A DNA stretch of 7,871 nucleotides from CAYJCL01 sp964370475. Lineage in GTDB: Bacteria > Bacillota_I > Bacilli_A > RF39 > UBA660. Both the position numbers and the translations under genes were made by a program. The stretch spans positions 1 to 7,871 of the forward strand of contig CAYJJI010000031.1 in the NCBI GenBank assembly GCA_964370475.1. Direction: 5' to 3'. This document shows positions 5,951 through 7,871 of this stretch, one piece after another (within the stretch, counting starts at the first letter, position 1; every line of letters begins with the position of its first letter). The notes beneath the pieces were generated by a model. That model was given only the letters and a program-made list of their open reading frames with translations. It was not told where the DNA came from and made no database searches.

Positions 5951-5963
5951 CATATTCTTTATT
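5951..5963 (+). promoter_or_regulatory. Candidate sporulation sigma (sigma-E/K-like) -10 element for the yutH-like gene
   Basis: CATATTCT at 5951-5958 fits the CATA-type -10 of sigma E/K and lies exactly 13 bases before the ATG at 5964. A partial sigma-E-like -35, GCATAAA (5931-5937), lies 13 bases upstream inside the preceding terminator. No Shine-Dalgarno is present, so the predicted mRNA would begin at about the start codon. Confidence 0.5.
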
Positions 5964-6863
5964 ATGAAAAAGAATATAGAGAAACAATATCTTATTAAGA
6001 TTGATGAATTGTTTAATGATGAGGGTATTTATTATTTTTTATATGAAGGTAGTTATTTTTATTATGAGGAGTGTAGTTTAAATAATAATCAAATCTTAGA
6101 ACTTATTGAATTAATCAACGAAAATGATTATTTAAAGAGAAATTGTAATATATTCATTAATAATATTGTCGGTGAATATATTACTGATGGTTATATATTA
6201 TATAAGGTTCAAGGTGTAAAAGATTCTTTATGTAATTTAGATAATATAATAATGTTTAATAAGTTAACTGTTATTAATGATCAGAACAAGAGAGATATTC
6301 ATAATTGGTCTAAGTTATGGTCTATGAAAATGGATTATTTTGAATATCAAATTAGTGAGATTGGTAAAGATAAGAAGTTAATATTAGGAAGTTTTAGTTA
6401 TTTTTTAGGTTTAGCAGAAACTGCTATAGGTTATTTAAATAAAGTAAATGATTTAATTAAAATGGATGATAATGATATATATTGTTTAACGCATACTAGA
6501 GTTAAGTTTCCAAATTATCAAAAAGATTTTTTTAATCCGTTAAATTTTATTATAGATTTTGAGATTAGAGATTTATCTGAATATATTAAATCGTTATTTT
6601 ATAATGATGAAGATATATTTGTTGAATTAGATAAATATTTTACTAATCATCTTGTAGGGGAGTATAGTGTTCATTTATTTTATGCTAGAATGGTATACCC
6701 ATCTACTTATTTTGATATTTATGAAAGTGTTATACACAATGAAAAGAAAGAAGATGAGTTAATAAAGTTTATTGAAAAAGCTGATGATTATTTAAATATG
6801 TTAAGGAATTTAAAAGTGTATTTAAATAAATATACATCTATAATTAATATTAATTATATTTAA
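5964..6863 (+). CDS. yutH: YutH/CotS-like spore-coat pseudokinase (tentative)
   Basis: With the start at 5964 the protein has 299 residues. It shows the order of landmarks I associate with the YutH/CotS branch of the aminoglycoside-phosphotransferase fold: NWSKLWSMKMDYFEYQISEIG (114-134), SFSYFLGLAETAIGYL (143-158), an H-T-R-V segment (177-180) where active kinases have HGD, then NPLNFIIDFEIRDLSEYIK (191-209) with a retained DFG-like Asp198, and a C-terminal FYARMVYPSTYFDIYE (239-254). Loss of the catalytic Asp suggests a structural, coat-associated protein and not an enzyme. An in-frame ATG at 5937 would start inside the upstream terminator and add an implausible MLVFFIFFI stretch, so 5964 is preferred. 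No Shine-Dalgarno precedes it. Proximity to yunB and yutD supports the call. Confidence in the reading frame is high, in the name moderate. Confidence 0.68.
   Translation: MKKNIEKQYLIKIDELFNDEGIYYFLYEGSYFYYEECSLNNNQILELIELINENDYLKRNCNIFINNIVGEYITDGYILYKVQGVKDSLCNLDNIIMFNKLTVINDQNKRDIHNWSKLWSMKMDYFEYQISEIGKDKKLILGSFSYFLGLAETAIGYLNKVNDLIKMDDNDIYCLTHTRVKFPNYQKDFFNPLNFIIDFEIRDLSEYIKSLFYNDEDIFVELDKYFTNHLVGEYSVHLFYARMVYPSTYFDIYESVIHNEKKEDELIKFIEKADDYLNMLRNLKVYLNKYTSIININYI
6839..6858. repeat. Perfect 20-base AT palindrome upstream of the S1-domain gene promoter
   Basis: TATAATTAAT followed by its exact reverse complement. It encodes the end of the YutH-like protein and ends 10 bases before the TG of the next extended -10, roughly over the -35 region. 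It could be an operator or chance in such AT-rich DNA. Confidence 0.35.
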
Positions 6864-6867
6864 AACG

Positions 6868-6876
6868 TGTTATAAT
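6868..6876 (+). promoter_or_regulatory. Extended -10 promoter for the S1-domain gene
   Basis: TGTTATAAT at 6868-6876 is a perfect extended -10, inside a 15-base string (6867-6881) identical to the rluB promoter. No good -35 is visible. The start site near 6883 leaves a leader of about 15 bases containing GAGG at 6889-6892. Confidence 0.7.
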
Positions 6877-6897
6877 GTTTTCAGAAACGAGGATTAT

Positions 6898-7251
6898 GTG
6901 AATATTAAAATAGGAGATATTATTAAAGTTGTTGTTAATAATATTGAAAAATATGGAATATTCGTTAATTTGGAAGATGGAAGAAATGGGTTGATTCATA
7001 TTTCTGAAGTATGTAATGGGTTTGTTAATAATATATTTGATTTTGTAGTTGTTAATGAAGAGATATATGCTAAGGTAATTGAAATAGATGAAGAAACTAA
7101 TTTTGTTAAATTTTCAATTAAGAATATTAATTATCGAAAAGATAAAAATAAGTTAAATGAATCTATAAGTGGTTTTAGTCCTTTAGCTGATAAATTAGAT
7201 TATTGGGTTGAAGAAAAGCTTGAAGAACTAAAAAAAGACTCACAAATGTGA
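6898..7251 (+). CDS. yugI: S1 RNA-binding domain protein, YugI/GSP13 (CvfD) type
   Basis: 117 residues. A single S1 OB-fold domain (about 1-76) shows the usual landmarks: IKIGDIIKVVV, YGIFVNLEDGRNGLIHISEV (19-38) and VIEIDEETNFVKFSIK (60-75). A short linker leads to a C-terminal GFSPLADKLDYWVEE (92-106), which matches the GFxxLKDKLExWIE tail of B. subtilis YugI (general stress protein 13), a ribosome-associated RNA-binding protein. YabR is a related alternative. Start is GTG at 6898: GAGG at 6889-6892 is 5 bases upstream, and the ATG at 6896 in another frame stops at once. The final codons and the TGA stop lie in the bidirectional terminator. A promoter directly upstream suggests a single-gene transcript. 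Confidence 0.85.
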   Translation: MNIKIGDIIKVVVNNIEKYGIFVNLEDGRNGLIHISEVCNGFVNNIFDFVVVNEEIYAKVIEIDEETNFVKFSIKNINYRKDKNKLNESISGFSPLADKLDYWVEEKLEELKKDSQM

Positions 7252-7260
7252 GTCTTTTTT
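7231..7260. terminator. Bidirectional intrinsic terminator between the S1-domain gene and tRNA-Leu
   Basis: AAAAAAGACTCACA (7231-7244) pairs with TGTGAGTCTTTTTT (7247-7260). The GACTCAC/GTGAGTC core gives a stable stem with a tiny loop, with A and T tracts on both sides, so it works on both strands. The TGA stop (7249-7251) is in the right arm. Confidence 0.9.
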
Positions 7261-7262
7261 AA

Positions 7263-7277
7263 CGAGCTATTTGCTCG
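7263..7277 (-). other. Small hairpin in the tRNA-Leu 3' trailer
   Basis: CGAGC/GCTCG stem of 5 bp with a 5-base loop, lying between the tRNA-Leu 3' end and the shared terminator. No T-tract follows on either strand, so it is not a terminator by itself; it may aid trailer processing. Confidence 0.4.
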
Positions 7278-7289
7278 GTCTTTAAAAGA

Positions 7290-7378
7290 TGGTGCCCAAG
7301 GCCGGAATTGAACCGGCACGAGTTTTAACACTCGCAGGATTTTAAGTCCTGTGCGTCTACCTATTCCGCCACTTGGGC
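7290..7378 (-). tRNA. tRNA-Leu, anticodon UAA
   Basis: Class II tRNA of 89 bases with encoded CCA. Acceptor GCCCAAG (7378-7372) pairs with CTTGGGC (7300-7294), discriminator A. The anticodon arm is CAGGA-CTTAAAA-TCCTG, with anticodon TAA at 7344-7342. A long variable arm (CGAGT/ACTCG stem) and a T-arm with GTTCAAT complete the cloverleaf. It reads UUA, the leucine codon that dominates here. Confidence 0.97.
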
Positions 7379-7407
7379 GGCACTTGTCTTTTTGTTAAGA
7401 CTTTTAA

Positions 7408-7436
7408 ATTATATCTAATATTTTTAATTAATGCAA
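7408..7436 (-). promoter_or_regulatory. Sigma-A promoter for tRNA-Leu
   Basis: On the minus strand, -35 TTGCAT (7436-7431), spacer of 17, -10 TATAAT (7413-7408). It starts the leucine tRNA transcript about 25 bases before the mature 5' end. Confidence 0.75.
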
Positions 7437-7468
7437 GTACTTTTTTGAATTTTTTTTAAAAAAGTATT
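7436..7468. repeat. Imperfect inverted repeat between the divergent tRNA promoters
   Basis: AGTACTTTTTT (7436-7446) pairs with AAAAAAGTATT (7458-7468) at 10 of 11 positions around an 11-base loop. It lies between the two -35 boxes and forms A/T tracts. It could be an AT-rich UP-element-like region or bent DNA; it may also be chance. Confidence 0.35.
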
Positions 7469-7478
7469 AAAATAATAG

Positions 7479-7508
7479 TTGACATATAAAAAATAATTGT
7501 GTTATAAT
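7479..7508 (+). promoter_or_regulatory. Strong sigma-A promoter for the Ser-fMet-Asp-Phe tRNA operon
   Basis: Perfect -35 TTGACA (7479-7484), spacer of 18, perfect -10 TATAAT (7503-7508) with TG at 7500-7501 for an extended -10. It is the closest match to consensus in the window, as expected for a stable-RNA operon. Confidence 0.9.
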
Positions 7509-7540
7509 CAGTTTGTTGCTGATGAAGTGCAATCAATGCT

Positions 7541-7633
7541 GGAGGAATACCCAAGCCTGGTTGAAGGGACCGGTCTTGAAAACCGGAAGGTCGTGTAAGC
7601 GGCGCAGGGGTTCGAATCCCTTTTCCTCCGCCA
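7541..7633 (+). tRNA. tRNA-Ser, anticodon UGA
   Basis: Class II tRNA of 93 bases. Acceptor GGAGGAA pairs with TTCCTCC (7623-7629), discriminator G, encoded CCA (7631-7633). The anticodon arm is CCGGT-CTTGAAA-ACCGG with TGA at 7577-7579. It has a long serine-type variable arm and GTTCGAATC in the T-loop. Confidence 0.97.
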
Positions 7634-7648
7634 TTTTAATTTATTTAT

Positions 7649-7725
<77 letters not shown>

Positions 7726-7730
7726 TTTAT

Positions 7731-7806
7731 GGTCCCGTAGTGTAGCGGTTATCACGTCTGCCTGTCACGCAGAAGATCGCCGGTTCGAACCCGGTCGGGA
7801 CCGCCA
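7731..7806 (+). tRNA. tRNA-Asp, anticodon GUC
   Basis: 76 bases. Acceptor GGTCCCG pairs with CGGGACC, discriminator G, encoded CCA (7804-7806). The anticodon arm is TCTGC-CTGTCAC-GCAGA with GTC at 7764-7766. It lies 5 bases after tRNA-fMet in the same transcript. Confidence 0.97.
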
Positions 7807-7810
7807 TTAT

Positions 7811-7871
<61 letters not shown>

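Noticed and set aside
5501..5953. Minus-strand open frame of 150 codons, Thr/Gly/Ser-rich.
   Set aside because: It is the antisense image of the Pro/Val/Ala linker, has no ribosome binding site and looks like no protein family.
5937..5963. Upstream in-frame ATG extending the yutH-like gene by nine hydrophobic residues (MLVFFIFFI).
   Set aside because: These codons are the right arm and T-tract of the preceding terminator, and no ribosome binding site precedes them.
877..7251. Possible use of genetic code 4 (TGA as Trp), suggested by the AT-rich, mollicute-like composition.
   Set aside because: The carboxypeptidase, spmA, yutD and the S1-domain gene all end on TGA at family-appropriate lengths, and Trp codons seen are TGG.
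7436..7468. Inverted repeat between the tRNA promoters, considered as a terminator.
   Set aside because: There is no G-C core, and no gene reads into it; it lies between two divergent promoters.

Overview
This window is a stretch of very AT-rich bacterial chromosome. It most resembles an uncultured, host-associated member of the Bacillota (Bacilli or neighbouring low-GC lineages); that assignment is inferred from gene content and composition, not from a marker gene. TGA reads as a stop, because several families end at the expected place on TGA and Trp is encoded by TGG. Genes are tightly packed, terminators are folded into gene ends, and the gene set points to an endospore former.

Left block (1-2732): the 3' part of a sporulation-type D-alanyl-D-alanine carboxypeptidase (dacB-like), then spmA and spmB nearly overlapping in one operon, then rluB (23S rRNA pseudouridine synthase) behind its own extended -10 promoter. 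From memory this matches the Bacillus subtilis order dacB-spmA-spmB-rluB. DacB, SpmA and SpmB act in spore cortex maturation and core dehydration. A small ferredoxin on the minus strand (2729-2992) converges on rluB. The two stop codons overlap inside one perfect 14-bp bidirectional terminator hairpin. The ferredoxin carries an extra six-cysteine metallothionein-like tail.

Middle block (3103-6863): an acidic tail-anchored protein of unknown function; yunB (sporulation membrane protein); yutD; a DUF1292-like protein with a long Pro/Val/Ala linker; and a YutH/CotS-like spore-coat pseudokinase. YunB, YutD and YutH homologues also lie close together in B. subtilis (from memory), so this is a reduced version of that neighbourhood. 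The yunB-like and yutH-like genes have no Shine-Dalgarno sequence. Each has a CATA-NNN-TTTA element exactly 13 bases before its ATG, which looks like the -10 of a mother-cell sporulation sigma factor and would give leaderless or nearly leaderless mRNAs. This is the most interesting pattern in the window.

Right block (6898-7871): an S1-domain protein of the YugI/GSP13 type that ends inside a bidirectional terminator shared with a minus-strand tRNA-Leu(UAA). A divergent promoter region follows, then a tRNA operon Ser(UGA)-fMet(CAU)-Asp(GUC)-Phe(GAA), with the last tRNA cut by the window edge. All complete tRNAs encode their CCA ends.

No mobile element, CRISPR array, phage gene or recognisable defence system is present.
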